From positions 36,692,329-36,756,328 of the forward strand of contig NW_023601212.1 in assembly GCF_014898055.3 (NCBI RefSeq): a DNA stretch of 64,000 nt, read 5' to 3'. The translations under genes and the position numbers were made by a program. Under the pieces are notes generated by a model. The model was given only the letters and a program-made list of their open reading frames with translations. It ran no database searches and was not told the origin of the DNA. This document shows positions 1-11,993 of the stretch, one piece after another. This DNA is from Talpa occidentalis (taxonomy: Eukaryota > Chordata > Mammalia > Eulipotyphla > Talpidae). Each line of letters starts with the position of its first letter. Within the stretch, counting starts at the first letter, position 1.

Positions 1-1030
1 ACCCTAAAATTTTTAATTGCAAGTAGTTAAAATTGGGTTTTCTGTGAGTCAGGATCAGTCAAAGATCACAAGTACCAACACATACAGTTACATGTAAGAG
101 ATAACAAAGCACAGTCCTTGCCCCCAAGGAATTTATTTTTCTAGAATTATGGTTTTCATTCCAAAATGAAACTGAATATTGTGGCATTTCTGTAGATGAC
201 TTTAGCTCTATTATCACACACTCTAAAGATCATGAAGTCTCACCTGGTGGATATTCAGACCAGTACCCCCACCACGTGTACATAATCCCCACACACACCC
301 CTGAGAAGCTGGACTAAGAGGAAGCTCTTCATCTTGCTCTGTTTTCATATTCTGTGATATCAGGTTAGCTGAGGCAATGGAATAGCTCTTTTTGATCACA
401 GATCTCAAAAGATTATGGCTCCCATATTGTACCTGTGGCTCCTTTAAGTCACAAGCTAGCACTCTCAAAACCTGGCCTTGAACCTAGTGCTTCTTCCAGT
501 GTGGTGCTCTTCCTATCAGGTTACCCTGGGGAAGAATCCGTCTTGTTTGTGCAGTGCAGTCTGCCCAGGCTTCCTGGAAACTGCAAGGACCAGCAGCTAC
601 ATTACTTTTCTAATAGCTAATGCAGTTTCTCATGAAAGTGTATTCCTCTCTCTAAAAGTAAATTAAATGGCATAATCTTCCCATAAACTGGATTTAGTAA
701 CATATTCTCTATGATAAACAACATTCAAATCAGAATCGCCTCCTCTGCAATGTGAAATTGAAGTTTACTTTTGATGTGCTATCTGTTGATGATGACGATT
801 GACTATAAATGTAGGACCATTTAGTAAGCAAATAAACCACTCAGTTAGGAGGTAACATAATACACAGCAATTTTTATAAATCTCTTTTCATCTTGCCTTT
901 CCACTGGTTTGGAAGAATTAAAGGGGACATTGAAAATGCATTAGGTAAATTGTGATATTAACAATGCTATTTAGGTCGTTGCAATGATTTGTGAAAACAA
1001 GAATAAAAACATACCTCGGGGGCTGCAAAT
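1..1030. other. Unique AT-rich sequence, nothing recognised
   Basis: I see no repeat, RNA or coding signal here that I can support. The open frames are short, overlap on both strands and show no domain signature. Confidence 0.5.
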
Positions 1031-1337
1031 ACAATTTTAAGGTTAGGGCCTCCCCGGTGGCGCAGCGGTTGAGCGCTGGGTTGCGAAGCTGCCTGCGGCC
1101 TCTGCGGCACCAGTTCGATCCCCGGCTGCTCCCCGGCCACCGGAGGAGGGTCCCACATGGCGCGCAGACCTCTCCTGCCGCCCGCTGCTCCCCTCAGCAG
1201 TGTACTTCGGTCCTTCTGCCTGCTCTGCTCCCCGCTCTGGCTCTGGTGAATTCTCTCACCCTCCCGCGCTTCTGTCTGTACCCAGTGCATGTATAAACAA
1301 AACAAACAAACCAGCAAACAAATAAATAAAGCATGCC

Positions 1338-1376
<39 letters not shown>

Positions 1377-1394
1377 AAAACAATTTTAAGGTTA
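1031..1394 (+). mobile_element. tRNA-derived SINE, young copy, with 15-bp TSD
   Basis: The SINE body begins GGGCCTCCCCGGTGG at 1046. A pol III A-box-like TGGCGCAGCGG lies at 1058-1068 and a B-box-like AGTTCGATCC at 1112-1121. The body ends in an AATAAATAAA-containing A-rich tail and about 34 A's (to about 1379). The TSD acaattttaaggtta is at 1031-1045 and 1380-1394. The GC-rich body with many CpGs still present suggests a recent insertion. It depends on L1 machinery for movement. Frames of about 100 codons on both strands are SINE artefacts. Confidence 0.93.
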
Positions 1395-3880
1395 TTTTTC
1401 CAACAGGATTTCCTGAAGAATAAGGAAACATCTCAAAGTTCATTTGGGGGAGGGTGTTTGTGGGGGAATCTTGGACAGCCACCCACTCAGAACAGTTCCG
1501 TCTGTGATGTCTGCATTTGGTGTTGAAATTCCATATATTTCATTTGAAGAAAGACTTCCAAGGCAGGCAAGTGAGCAGGGAGGAAAGAAAATAGGAAAAG
1601 GCAGAGAAGCCAGGTGCTTCTGTTTACCTGTCTCAGGTGGGAAGATTTGTCAGACCTCCTCCCAACCCTGTCTTCATTTCTGTAACAGCATAAACATTTT
1701 GAGCGGCTTTGGACAAAGACCATTAGACATGAAGCATTCATCAAGTGATGGAGTTTAAGATGTCTTAACGATCAAAGCACACACAGTCCTCCACAGTTGT
1801 CCACTCCTTTTCTCTCAAACTGACTATATGGGATGGGGAGGGAAGGGTGGAAAGGAAGGATTTGAATGCTGGTCCTAACCCTCTGACAGACTGACTCACC
1901 CGAAGAAAGATATAAAAGAGTTACATGCTTAGTCTAAGCTCAATCAAGGGGATAGGCATGGGGGATAGTCATGGTAAAACACCCAAAGAGTGTAAAAAAC
2001 AAAAACAAACAAACAAAAAAAAAAAAAGAAAAGAAAAGAAACAAATAAAAGACCATAATCTGCCGAGTCCCTGGCATAGACCCACCTTAGGTCTTTCACT
2101 AAAATTACCCTACTTACGAATTCCATCAATTAAATTTTATATATTTAGACTTAAATGTCAACCCATGCTGACATAGCTATCTTCTGTTCTCCTGGGTACA
2201 CTCTCTGATCTGGTAGGACCCCAGCTGCCAAAAGCTCTGATGCATCATGGAAGTTGAAAGAGAATCATTATCAAATATTTGTAGAGAGCTTCAAAATAAC
2301 ATTAGTGTGAAAAAAATGAAATATTCTTCATAATAGAAGAATAAATGAGGATACTTATTATGTGGACTATATTTTTAGATATGTTAGCATACATTATGTG
2401 ATGAGATCTGTGTGTTTAAATTAACTTTAATCCCCACCAAGAAATAATTGATTAATATCTAATAGGAACTCTACATTCAGTCTTGGTTAGTTAGCACTTG
2501 AAAAATCACAATCCACACTCCCAAAGAAGTTGCTGTAAGAACTTCCAGTATCAGCTAATTAACAGCAGAATAATTATGTTAATTAATATAAGAGATGTTG
2601 AAAATAATTATTCATTTATGTGGAATGAGTAGTATTCAAGATACATGATTGGTAAGGAAAATCATAAACTCCTCCAGATAACAAGGCTAGTAATCTAGTG
2701 CTTTCACTTTAGTATCAGAAATCTAGAAGTCCATGTGGCCTTGTTTCCAGCTCACTCAGTTTTAAAGAGGGTTCTTGTCTCCTAACCCAAATAAAATACT
2801 GGCCAATCTTGCCATAAAAATATTTCATTTGCCTTGCAATTCCATTCCAAGGGAAACCTGTTGTCATTTTCTTCTGGTCATCCAACTATCCTGCACTTAC
2901 TAGACCTCCCTACAAATTATTAAAGCCAAGTATCTTGCTTAGGCCACTGCAATGTGCACAGAACCACTAGGGAGAAGTCTCAGTCTTTGAGTGCATGGAG
3001 CAAACCTCCCATCCCCAATCACCTGCATAGGTTGTGATCTGAATAAGTTCTGAAACATCATTATATTTAGCCATAGAAGCTGGGAGATTACTTTGCAGTA
3101 ATTAGCTTATTTGGACTAATGCAGTCAATTAACAATGACATTGAAAAAAGAACTTGGTGGGGAGTGGGAACACTTAAAGCAGTTCATGTCTGCAATAAGT
3201 ATAAGAAGATTTTTCTCTTCTAGACTCAATGCTTCAGGAAAGAAAGAACATTTATTAGTCAATGTGGCTTAATCAGAGATGTCTCCATTACTCTTCAATG
3301 CCATTAAGTAGAAAGTCTATGTATGGGGAGACCATGTGACTATTCTCTTATTCCACTGCAAACTCTTTCCCTCTACTAGAAAAACACAATATGAATTCAG
3401 CACACATTTACAATTTATGAATAATATTCAAATGAAATGCAAAATAAAATGAAAATTAGTTCATTACTTTCCATCAAAACTCACAGGTGCTTTTTTGGAT
3501 TAACACATCATCACTTGCTGATTTTCCTTCTCAAAGATTCTGAAAAAACACCATAAATAAAATGCTTTGTTTAATGCATTTTGTTAAAATACTGACATCA
3601 CTAATAGAGTAACCAACTTTATTGAATAGTGTTCCTGTTGTGTAAAATCTGATATAGAATAGCATTTAAAGCATAATCAATGGTGTTTAAGAACAATTAC
3701 CCCACAAATGATTGATTTTCTATGTCTCAAAGCAGAAGGAGAACAAGAGTAATTCAAATATGTTCAACCTTTACTTCTTGGCACTTTCAAATTGCCTTTT
3801 ATTTGTATTTAATATATTTCTCTTTGGCTCAGATGATTATACCTATTTTTTAATAGATTTTGTTTTCCTGAAAAGTTGTG
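1395..3880. other. Repeat-poor unique sequence
   Basis: Apart from an A-rich simple stretch at about 1996-2043, I recognise no repeat or gene. The parts at 2380-2640 and 3050-3150 are unusually rich in TAATTA-type motifs and are described as a candidate regulatory region in the findings. Confidence 0.5.
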
Positions 3881-3939
3881 AGGCTAGGCCCATGCCCAGT
3901 GTCTCCTGTTATTGTCTCATGCCACTGCGACCCATTTGT

Positions 3940-4330
3940 TGCAACTAAGAAACCAACATTGGTATGTGGCTATAAACAGTTTGTTTGGGTTTCACTAGTT
4001 TTTGTTCATTTTTTTTTTCTGTTCCAAGATCTCATCTAGGGAACCACATCACTTCTGGTCATTAAGTCTTCTTAGCTTCCTCTGGCCTGTAGCAACTTTC
4101 TTTGTCCTTGATGATCACCCTGTGGTGCAGAATGTCCCTCCATTTGGATTTGTTTAATGTCTTTTATGTTTGTACTGAGTCATGGGTTAGAGGAAGACTA
4201 TACAAGTGTCAGTCATCTGGTCTCATGTCAGGGGTTTATGCTATCACTGTGACTTACCCTGGGGATATGGCCCTTGATTGCCGGTTGAGGAAATGTTACA
4301 CATCTCTCACTATGAGGTTACCTCAAAATC
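3940..4330. mobile_element. Old L1 (L1ME/L1M-like) fragment
   Basis: The text contains diverged forms of phrases typical of ancient mammalian L1 3' regions: a 'gaaaccaacattggta' stretch, a 'tttcactagtttttgttc' stretch, then 'ctgttccaagatctcatctaggg'-type sequence leading into 'tcttcttagcttcctctggcctgtagc'. The match is from memory and diverged, so subfamily and strand are not called. The 89-codon frame at 4102-4371 lies inside it and is not a gene. Confidence 0.55.
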
Positions 4331-4732
4331 CAGTCCTCCCTATACTCAGCTCTTTACAGGTGAGTCCCTAAGTGCAGCATACTCAAAGAAGTTAAGATTA
4401 TAAGGGGAGATGAGGAAGAGCTGAATGCCTCCTCTTGTAGGTGTGTAAAGTATCTGGAATTCTTCTTAAGGAAGAAAAAACTCTCCCATCTATTTATGCA
4501 TTTATTTAATCATTTATTTATAGTAGTATGAATTCTTGGACATTTGTTTTATACTTTAAAGTGTAGTATGATATACTGTATTGCTGAAATTAACCAAAAA
4601 AAAAAATTTGAAAAATTAAAATTACTACTCCTAATACATGTATTAGGGTTCTGTAGTGAAAGAACCTATAGGATATGTGTGTAAAAGTATAGATATAAAT
4701 ATATACCTTGATATATATATATACTGGCACAT

Positions 4733-4772
4733 ATGTGTGTGTGTGTGTGTGTGTTTGTGTAGAGAGAGAGAG
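4733..4772 (+). repeat. (TG)n microsatellite followed by (AG)n
   Basis: An almost uninterrupted TG run at about 4733-4758 runs into gagagagagag to about 4772. A frame across it encodes a THTHTH run, which is an artefact. Confidence 0.9.
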
Positions 4773-4904
4773 ATGCATTAACACATATGGGCAGAGGAGA
4801 GATTTTCCTTAACTCATATGACTGTAAACACTATAGAATACAAATCTATAGGATAGGCCACTGGCTGTTAAGACCCCGCAGTTAAAGTTGAAGTTCAAGT
4901 ACAA

Positions 4905-5196
4905 ATATATTCTAGGGCCTCCCCAGTGGCACAGCAGGTTGAGCACTGCGCTATGAGGCTGTCTACAGCCTCTGCAGCGTGGGTTCGATTTCCGGCTGGC
5001 CAGGGAGAAACCCACATGGTGTGGCGGACCTCTCCTGTCTCACCTGATGCTCCCCTCAGCAGTGTCTTTGGTATGTCTGCTGTTCTGCTCCCCACTCTCT
5101 CTGGTGAATTTGCTCACTCTCCTGTGCCTCTGACCTTTACCCCAGTTCTTGTATAAATAAATAACTTTTAAAATATGTATATGTATATATATTCTA
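4905..5196 (+). mobile_element. tRNA-derived SINE, older subfamily
   Basis: The body starts with gggcctccccagtggcacag at 4915. It has the B-box-like gggttcgatttcc near 4980 and ends in ataaataaataacttttaaaa. The TSD atatattcta lies at 4905-4914 and 5187-5196. Compared with the young copies (1046, 15494, 23699) it has a shorter central part and fewer CpGs, so it is older or belongs to another subfamily. Confidence 0.88.
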
Positions 5197-5447
5197 CTCA
5201 GGAGGCCAGTCTTTATTCTAGTAAGGTATTCAACTGATTAGGTGAGACCCACCTACATTATAGAGGGTAATCTTCTATCAGTATCACCTATTCAAATATT
5301 TGTCGCATTCAAAAATGAACATTCAGAAGACTGACCATATATCTGGATACTGTGGCCTAACCAGGTTCACATGTAAAATTATCCTCCCTCTGTATTTGAT
5401 CTTCTCTCTTTCATTGGTCATGGATAAGGGATAACATTTTCTCTCTT

Positions 5448-5510
5448 TTTTTTTACTTTTTTTACATCATTTTTCATTTTTTGCACAGTGTATGCATTTT
5501 CATCTTGCTT
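5448..5510 (-). mobile_element. Short L1 3'-end fragment
   Basis: About 60 bp (poly-T, then ttacatcatttttcatttttt, then gcacagtgtatgcattttcatcttg) match, in reverse, the terminal segment of the L1 tail at 48965-49030 and the inverted L1 at about 34790-34850. It represents the last part of the 3' UTR of the older L1 subfamily in this window. No TSD was identified. Confidence 0.65.
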
Positions 5511-5619
5511 AGCCCAGTGCCTTATACAGGAAAAAAACACCCAATGAATATATTTTAAACTATCATCATAAATATAATGAGGAGAGATTTTTTATGACTC
5601 CCATTAGTGACATTTTATG

Positions 5620-5745
5620 TATAGATTTTCATATTCTTGCAACAACCCTGCAATGCAGGAATTATTTTATAAATCAAAGTGAAATTCAAAGAAGTTAGGT
5701 AACCTTCCTGTGGTTATGCAGCTTATAAACTATAGAAATTTCAAC
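5620..5745 (-). mobile_element. MIR SINE (old)
   Basis: It reads as a diverged reverse-strand MIR core: 'caacaaccctgcaatgcagg' followed by an 'agtgaaattcaaagaagttaggtaacctt...gttatgcagct' segment, the familiar counterpart of the MIR tRNA-core junction. There are no recognisable ends, as usual for this ancient family. Confidence 0.65.
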
Positions 5746-5759
5746 TTTTGTTCCTCTAT

Positions 5760-6816
5760 ATCAGGGATAGCAAATAGGTTCTGACTCCTGCATCTCCTCC
5801 TGTCAGTTTTGGGGATGTGTGTTTCCAGGTGGGCTCAGCAGAAAGAAGGGAGACTCACCATGGAGCCGTGGAAGGTGTGCACATTTGATCTCTTCTCTCC
5901 TCATTGTATTGTTACCAAAATGATGTGAAAGATGGAATGAGCAATTTATTCAAGGTCATTGTTCAATAAGATAAGGGGAGAATTTTAAATTCAATGGTTT
6001 TCAGCACTGAATATAAAATTGCACTGTTTATTTCTTGCAGGATCTCATTAGCACTTCATGCAAGTACTTTGTTGGGTAGGGGCCATCAAGATTGAGAAAT
6101 AAAACCTTGTCTGGCAAAAGACAAGGAAAAATTTTTGTATGTTTTTCCTTTGAAGCTATCACAGAGTCTTCTGTGCAGTCCATGTATACCTAGGATCTTA
6201 ATTTTGATGTTCTTTGGACTCTGCGCTTCAAGACCAACTTATGAAAAGATAATTTTCATAGTGCAGCTAAGAAATAACCTGTGCATGGGACCTAAGGTAT
6301 ACCCACCTTATCTCAAATTCAATTCCACGGTAAGTTATGAGGATATTTCTTTCTAGCCCTGTGAGATTTTCCTGCCTCCTTTCATTAAGCCCTAAGAATT
6401 GATAACTATTTCATCCTGCATATCTAGTCTTAAGATAACGGCTTATAAATGTGAGAGAGCCGCTGCACTCTCCCAAGAGGAAGAGACTACTTGCAGCCAC
6501 ACTTTGTACCTTGTACATTTCTATCCAGTGCTGTGAAACAGTTTGTCATTTTCTCTTATACAAATGTGACAGTGACTTTAGATGTATGCCTGGGAGATCC
6601 ACATCTTCCTTTTGGTAATCACAGAACTTGATAGACAAACTGAGTCACCCCCTGATACTATGAAGGCAAAATTTCAAAACATGGTATTAAAACATACATA
6701 ATGCAGCATTATTCACAAAGAATATAGTTTGAATTCTCTAAAGATCCCCAAATTTGCAAATGCAGGTCATGTTAATGACCATTCGACCAGGGATCTCCAT
6801 TTTACTCAATGAGCAT
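5760..6816. other. Unique sequence, nothing recognised
   Basis: No repeat, RNA gene or coding signal is supported between the MIR and the L1 target site. The open frames are short (73 codons at most). Confidence 0.5.
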
Positions 6817-6834
6817 CTCATGTGATGCTTTTAT

Positions 6835-7022
6835 TTTTTTTTTATTAGATAATAAATTTTATTGTTATATTCCCCATACAATTGCAGCGCCCCCATTCTG
6901 ACCCCAATTCCTCCCCTCCCGCCCCTGCCCCCCTAAAAGTGTCTCTGGTTCATAGTTTTTTGTTGATTTTGATTTTCACTTTCTTATAGTTATTCATTTT
7001 CCTGGTCCCTTATTTAAGTTTT
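6835..7022 (-). other. L1 3' UTR
   Basis: This is the segment between the ORF2 stop and the tail. On the sense strand it carries a G-rich polypurine run (complement of about 6885-6945), a common feature of mammalian L1 3' UTRs that may form G-quadruplexes, then a polyadenylation signal and an A-rich tail. The same tail is recognisable at 24700-24810, 34400-34500 and 38960-39075. Confidence 0.85.
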
Positions 7023-8613
7023 CTAGATTCCTGCTATGAGTGAGACCATCCGGTATTTTTCTTTTTCTTTTTGGCTTATTTCGCTGAGCATGATCCCTTC
7101 CAGCGCCATCCATGTTGCTGCAAATTGCATGTGTTTATCTTTTTTGAATGCTGAGTAATATTCCATGGTATATATGTACCACATCTTCTTGATCCAGTCA
7201 TCTATTTTTGGGCATTTGGGTTGTTTCCAAAGCTTAGCTATTGTAAACAGTGCTGCTATAAACATAGGGGTGCAGGTGTTCTTTGGAATTGATGTTTCTG
7301 TGTCCTTTGGGTAAATACCTAGGAGTGGAATTGCTGGATCATATGGAAGCTCTATGTTTAGTAGGTCCAGAAATCTCCACACAGCTTTCCACAGTGGTTG
7401 GACCAGTTTGCACTCCCACCAACAGTGCAGAAGAGTTCCTTTTTCTCCACACCCTCGCCAACATTTGTTGTTGCTAGTTTTTTTAATATGTGCCATTCTC
7501 ACTGGTGTAAGATGGTATCTCATGGTAGTTTTGATTTGCATTTCCCTGATGACAAGTAATGTTGAACATTTTTTCATATGCCTGTTGGCCATTTGCATTT
7601 CCTCTTCAGAGAAGTTTCTTTTTAGCTCTTCTGCCCATTTTTTGACTGGATTATTTTCTTTGTTGTTGTTGAGTCTCATCAGCTCTTTGCAGATTTTTGT
7701 GATCAGTCCTTTATCATTAGTGTTGGGTGCAAAAATGTTCTCCCAGTTGGTGGGGTTTCTCTTTGTTTTTGTTATTGTCTCTTTTGCTGTGCAGAAGCTC
7801 TTTAATTTGATGTAGTCCCAGCTGTTGATCTTTGCCTTCACTATCACTGCTTTGGGTGATGTGTCTGTAAAGATGTCTTTGATGTGCAAATCACATAGTG
7901 TTTCGCCTATATTTCCTTCTATATATTTTATGGTTTCAGGTCTTATGTCTAATTCTTTAATCCATTTTGAGTTGATTTTTGTGTATGGTGTGAGGTAGTG
8001 GTCAAGCTTCATTCTTTTGCATGTAGCGACCCAGTTTTCCCAGCACCATTTATTGAACAAACTTTCTTTGCTCCAATGCATAGTCTTTGCTCCTTTGTCA
8101 AAGATTAGTTGACCATAAATCTGTGGGTTTATTTCTGGATTTTCTATTCGATTCCATTGGTCTGTATGTCTGTTCTTGTTCCAATACCATGCAGTTTTGA
8201 TGATTATGGCTTTGTAGTATAGTTTGAAGTCTGGGAGTGTGATGCCTCCATTCCCTTCTTTTTTTTTCAGGAGAGCTTTGGCTATTCGGGGTTTTTTGTG
8301 ATTCCATATGAATTTCATCAATAATTGTTCTATTTCTTTGAAGAATGACATTGAAATTTTGATTGGAATAGCATTGAATCTGTATATTGCTTTTGGAAGG
8401 ATGGCCATTTTAATAATGTTTATTCTTCCAATCCATGAGCAGGGGATATCTCTCCATTTCTTTGTGTCTTCTTCTATTTCTTTTAACAGTGTTTTATAGT
8501 TTGCTTTGTATAGGTCCTTTACCTCTTTTGTTAGATTTATTCCCAAATATTTGATTTTTTTTGTTTCAATAACGAAAGGGATGGTTTTTTTGATTTCTTC
8601 TTCTTCAGATTTA
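7023..8613 (-). pseudogene. L1 ORF2 C-terminal part (after frameshift)
   Basis: This part is out of frame with the N-terminal part. From the first Met at 8546 it runs 507 codons, and the open frame reaches back to about 8630. It covers the thumb and C-terminal region. A cysteine/histidine cluster near residues 362-379 of this frame (C-X3-C-X7-H-X4-C) is the conserved ORF2p C-terminal motif. No internal stop is seen to the end at IAGI. It would be translated only if the frame were restored, so this copy probably cannot make full-length ORF2p. Confidence 0.93.
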
Positions 8614-10848
8614 TTGTTTGTGTATAAAGGCTACTGACTTTTGCGTGTTGATTTTGTATCCTGCCACTTTACTGAACTGATTGATGAGTTGAATTAGCTT
8701 TTCTGTGGAGTTTTTGGGGTTCTCTATGTATAATATCATATCGTCTGCAAATAGTGATAGTTTGACTTCTTCTTTTCCTATTTGGATTCCTTGGATGTCT
8801 TTCTCTTGTCTTATTGCCCTGGCTAGGACTTCCAGTATTATATTGAAAAGCAGTGGTGAGAGTGGACATCCTTGTCTTGTTCCAGATCTTAATGGAATTG
8901 CTTTCAGCTTTTCACCATTGAGAATGATACTGGCTGTTGGCTTGTCATAGATGGCCTTTATGATGTTAAGGTATGTTCCTTGTATCCCAAGAATTTCAAG
9001 GGCTTTTATCATGAATGGGTGTTGCACTTTGTCGAAAGCTTTCTCAGCATCTATTGATATTATCATATGGTTTTTATATTTCTTTTTGTTGATGTGTTGG
9101 ATAACGTTGATTGATTTTCGGATGTTAAACCATCCTTGTGTCCCTGGAATGAATCCTACTTGGTCGTGGTGAATTATCTTATGGATACATTGTTGGATTC
9201 TGATGGCTAAAATTTTATTGAGGATTTTTGCATCAGTGTTCATTAGGGAGATTGGCCTGTAGTTTTCCTTTTTTGTGTTGTCCTTGTTCGGTTTTGGTAT
9301 TAGTGTAATGTTGGCTTCATAGAACGTGTTTGGTATTGTCCCTTCCTTCTCAATTTTTTGGAAGAGTTTGTGAAGGATAGGCACTAATTCGTCTCTGAAT
9401 GTTTGGTAGAATTCATTTGTAAATCCATCAGGTCCTGGGCTTTTGTTTTTGGGGAGGTTTTTGATTACCATTTCAATTTCGCTAATTGTAATTGGTCTGT
9501 TTAGGTGTTCTATTTCTTCTTTATCTAGCTTTGGGTGATTGTAGAGTTGTAGGAATTTGTCCATCTCCTCTAGATTGTTAAACTTGTTTCCATATAACTG
9601 TTCATAGTAGTTACTGATTATTCTTTTGATTTCTGCTGTGTCCGTTGTGATTTCTCCTCTTTCATTGATGATCCTGTTTATTTGTGCTTTCTCCCTTTTT
9701 TCCTTTGTGAGCCTGGCTAGGGGTTTGTCTATTTTATTGATTTTTTCAAGGAACCAGCTCTTGGTTTCATTGATCTTTTGGATTGTTTTTTTAGTTTCAA
9801 TTTCATTTATTTCTGCTTTGGTTTTTATTATTTCTTTTCTTCTACTGGTTTTGGGGTTTTTTTGTTGCTCTTTTTCTAGATCTTTGAGCTTCGAGATTAG
9901 GTTGTTTCTTTGAGTTCTTTCTTGTTTCTTGATGTGAGCTTCTATTGCTATATATTTTCCTCTTATTACTGCTTTTGCTGCATCCCATACATTTAGGATA
10001 TTGGTGTCCTCCTTGTCGTTCAATTCAAAAAATTTTTTAATTTCTTCTTTCATCTCCTCATTAGTCCAGTGGTCTTCCAGTAGTGTGGTTTTTAATCTCC
10101 ATGAGGTAGGAAAGTTCCTTGCCTTCTTTTTATGGTTTATCTCTAGTTTGATGCCTTCATGGTCAGAAAAGATGGTTGATATGATTTCAATCTTGGTGTA
10201 TCTGTTGATGTTTGTCTTGTGCCCCAGTATGTGATCGATCCTGGAGAATGATCCGTGTGCGCTTGAGAAAAATGTGTACTCCGTTTTTTTGGGGTTTAGT
10301 GTTCTATAGATGTCTGTTAAGCCCAATTGCTCTAGGTCCTTATTTAGAGCTTTGGTTTCTTTACTTATTTTTTGTCTTGTTGATCTATCCATTGTTGATA
10401 GTGGTGTGTTGAAGTCTCCCACTACGTATGTGTTTTCTCTGATGTCTGTTTTCAGAGAGGACAACAGTTGTCTGATATATTTTGGTGCTCCTTCGTTTGG
10501 TGAGTATATGTTAATGAGTGTTATTTCTTCTTGAAGTATTGTCCCCTTGATCATAATGTAGTGACCGTTGGGGTCTCTTTTTATCTTTTTGAGTTTGAAA
10601 TCTGTTTTATCTGATATAAGTATAGCTGTTCCTGCTTTCTTTTTTGGCCCATTTGCTTGTAGGATTGTTTTCCATCCTTTAACTTTGAGCCTACTTTTAT
10701 CTTTTGTAGCTAAATGTGTTTCCTGGAGACAGCAAAAGGTTGGGTTTTGTTTCTTAATCCAGGCTGCAACTCTGTGTCTTTTTATTGAAGAGTTTAGTCC
10801 ATTTACATTTAGAGTTAATATTGATATGTTAACATCTGTATTTGCCAT
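8611..10848 (-). pseudogene. L1 ORF2 N-terminal part: endonuclease and reverse transcriptase
   Basis: There are 745 codons from ATG at 10848. The apurinic-type endonuclease occupies about residues 1-240, with N14, E43, D145, N147, D205 and H230 all present. The reverse transcriptase follows with D600 in the SIDAEKAFD motif and FADD at 700-703 (D702, D703). Numbering matches the usual mammalian ORF2p, so no earlier indel is likely. The frame ends prematurely at a TAA (8611-8613), about 20 nt after the frame change. The protein in life nicks target DNA and primes cDNA synthesis there; this copy would yield only a truncated EN-RT protein. Confidence 0.95.
8614..8630 (-). other. ORF2 frameshift site
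   Basis: The upstream frame stops at 8613, and the downstream frame has a stop (TAG, complement of 8631-8633) just before the region, so the frame change lies in this 17-nt interval. The offset equals loss of two bases (or gain of one). The interval contains a TATA-type run, so loss of one dinucleotide is the simplest explanation. Confidence 0.8.
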
Positions 10849-10922
10849 TGTGTTTGTCTTTCCTTTGATTTTATTTATTTATTCTTTTAATAACTTTTTT
10901 TTTTTTTGGCCTTCTTTCATTG

Positions 10923-11993
10923 TTATTCGTCCCTCTGAGGTTCTGGCTTTAGGACTCCTTGTTTTATTTTTTGGAGTGGGTGTTTAGTTGCAATGAAATT
11001 CCGGAGTTTCTGTTTGTCTGGGAAAGTCCATATTCTTTCTTCAAAGAGGAAGGAGAGCTTTGCGGGATAGAGTATTCTTGGTTGGCATCTGTTTTCTTGG
11101 AGTCTGTTGACTATGTCCCTCCACTCTCTCCTTGCCCGTAGTGTTTCTTCGGAGAAGTCTGATGTCAGCCTGATTGGCTTTCCTTTGAATGTTATCTGTT
11201 TCTTCCCTCTTGCCAGCTTCATTATTTTTTCCTTGTCCTGGATTCTTGGGAGCTTTACTATTATGTGTCTTGCTGTATTTTTCCTTTCGTCGTGGAAGTT
11301 TGGTGTTCTTCTTGCTTCTTGTATATCAATTTTCAGCTCCTCCTTCACATTTGGGAAGTTCTCTTCAATTATCTCTTTGAATATTTTCTCTGTTCCTACT
11401 TCTCTCTCCTCTCCTTCTGGTATTCCTATAATTCTTATATTTCCTTTCCTCATGGAGTCAGATAGTTCCCGAAGTCTTTCTTCATTCTTTTTCCTTCGTA
11501 CTTCTCTTTCCTTTTCTGTTTTGGTTCTTTTTATTTCTGTGTCTTCAAGAGTACTTATTCGTTGTTCCATTTCATCAATTCTGCTTTCATTGCTTTTCCC
11601 AGAATTCTTTAGTTCTTCCATTAATTCTTTGATCTCCTGCATTTCTTTTACTTCCCTCTTTAGGGACTCAATTTCATTCTTCTGATCGTTGATTATTTTT
11701 CCCTTATCATTGTTTTCCTTTATGACTTCTGTCAGTTTTTTAATCATGGCAATTTTAAATTCTCTTTCTGGAAGGCTCAGAAGTTCTTCCAAGTTACTGT
11801 CGTTGCCATCTGGGGGCTGGTTTTCTTTTTGTGGTGTGCTTTTTCTCTGGAGAGTTGCTAGGTTGCGTGTGGTTCTTCTCCTCCCTACTGTCTGTTTTCT
11901 AATTTGCCGTATGCGTTGGGACACTGTGTAGTTGGGACTGGCCGGCATCTTGGGTGGGCTTCTCTGCTCCCCTCTGGTTCCTCCAGGAGTCAT
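10923..11993 (-). CDS. L1 ORF1p, RNA-binding chaperone, intact
   Basis: There are 356 codons with no stop. A basic N-terminus is followed by a charged coiled coil at about residues 68-180 (trimerisation). An RRM starts near 184 (NIRIIGIPEGEE as RNP2-like strand, HIIVKL near 243-248), and the C-terminal domain spans about 275-345 (LTSDFSEETLRARREW, ILYPAKLSF). Length is near the usual 330-380 residues. ORF1p coats L1 RNA in cytoplasmic particles and assists target-primed reverse transcription. I kept the first ATG; a second Met at residue 16 is an alternative start. ORF2 begins 74 bp downstream, the normal bicistronic spacing. Confidence 0.95.
   Translation of the reverse strand: MTPGGTRGEQRSPPKMPASPNYTVSQRIRQIRKQTVGRRRTTRNLATLQRKSTPQKENQPPDGNDSNLEELLSLPEREFKIAMIKKLTEVIKENNDKGKIINDQKNEIESLKREVKEMQEIKELMEELKNSGKSNESRIDEMEQRISTLEDTEIKRTKTEKEREVRRKKNEERLRELSDSMRKGNIRIIGIPEGEEREVGTEKIFKEIIEENFPNVKEELKIDIQEARRTPNFHDERKNTARHIIVKLPRIQDKEKIMKLARGKKQITFKGKPIRLTSDFSEETLRARREWRDIVNRLQENRCQPRILYPAKLSFLFEERIWTFPDKQKLRNFIATKHPLQKIKQGVLKPEPQRDE

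Noticed and set aside
1046..1130. tRNA gene
   Set aside because: A and B boxes are present, but the sequence is the head of a dispersed SINE and does not fold into a plausible complete tRNA. The same head occurs in about ten other places in the window.
7354..7815. 153-codon plus-strand open frame (and a near copy at 38082-38543)
   Set aside because: It is the antisense of L1 ORF2. The same frame appears in both L1 copies only because the underlying L1 sequence is shared.
11107..11685. 192-codon plus-strand open frame
   Set aside because: Antisense of L1 ORF1. The Ser/Leu/Phe-rich composition is what a charged coiled coil gives when read backwards.
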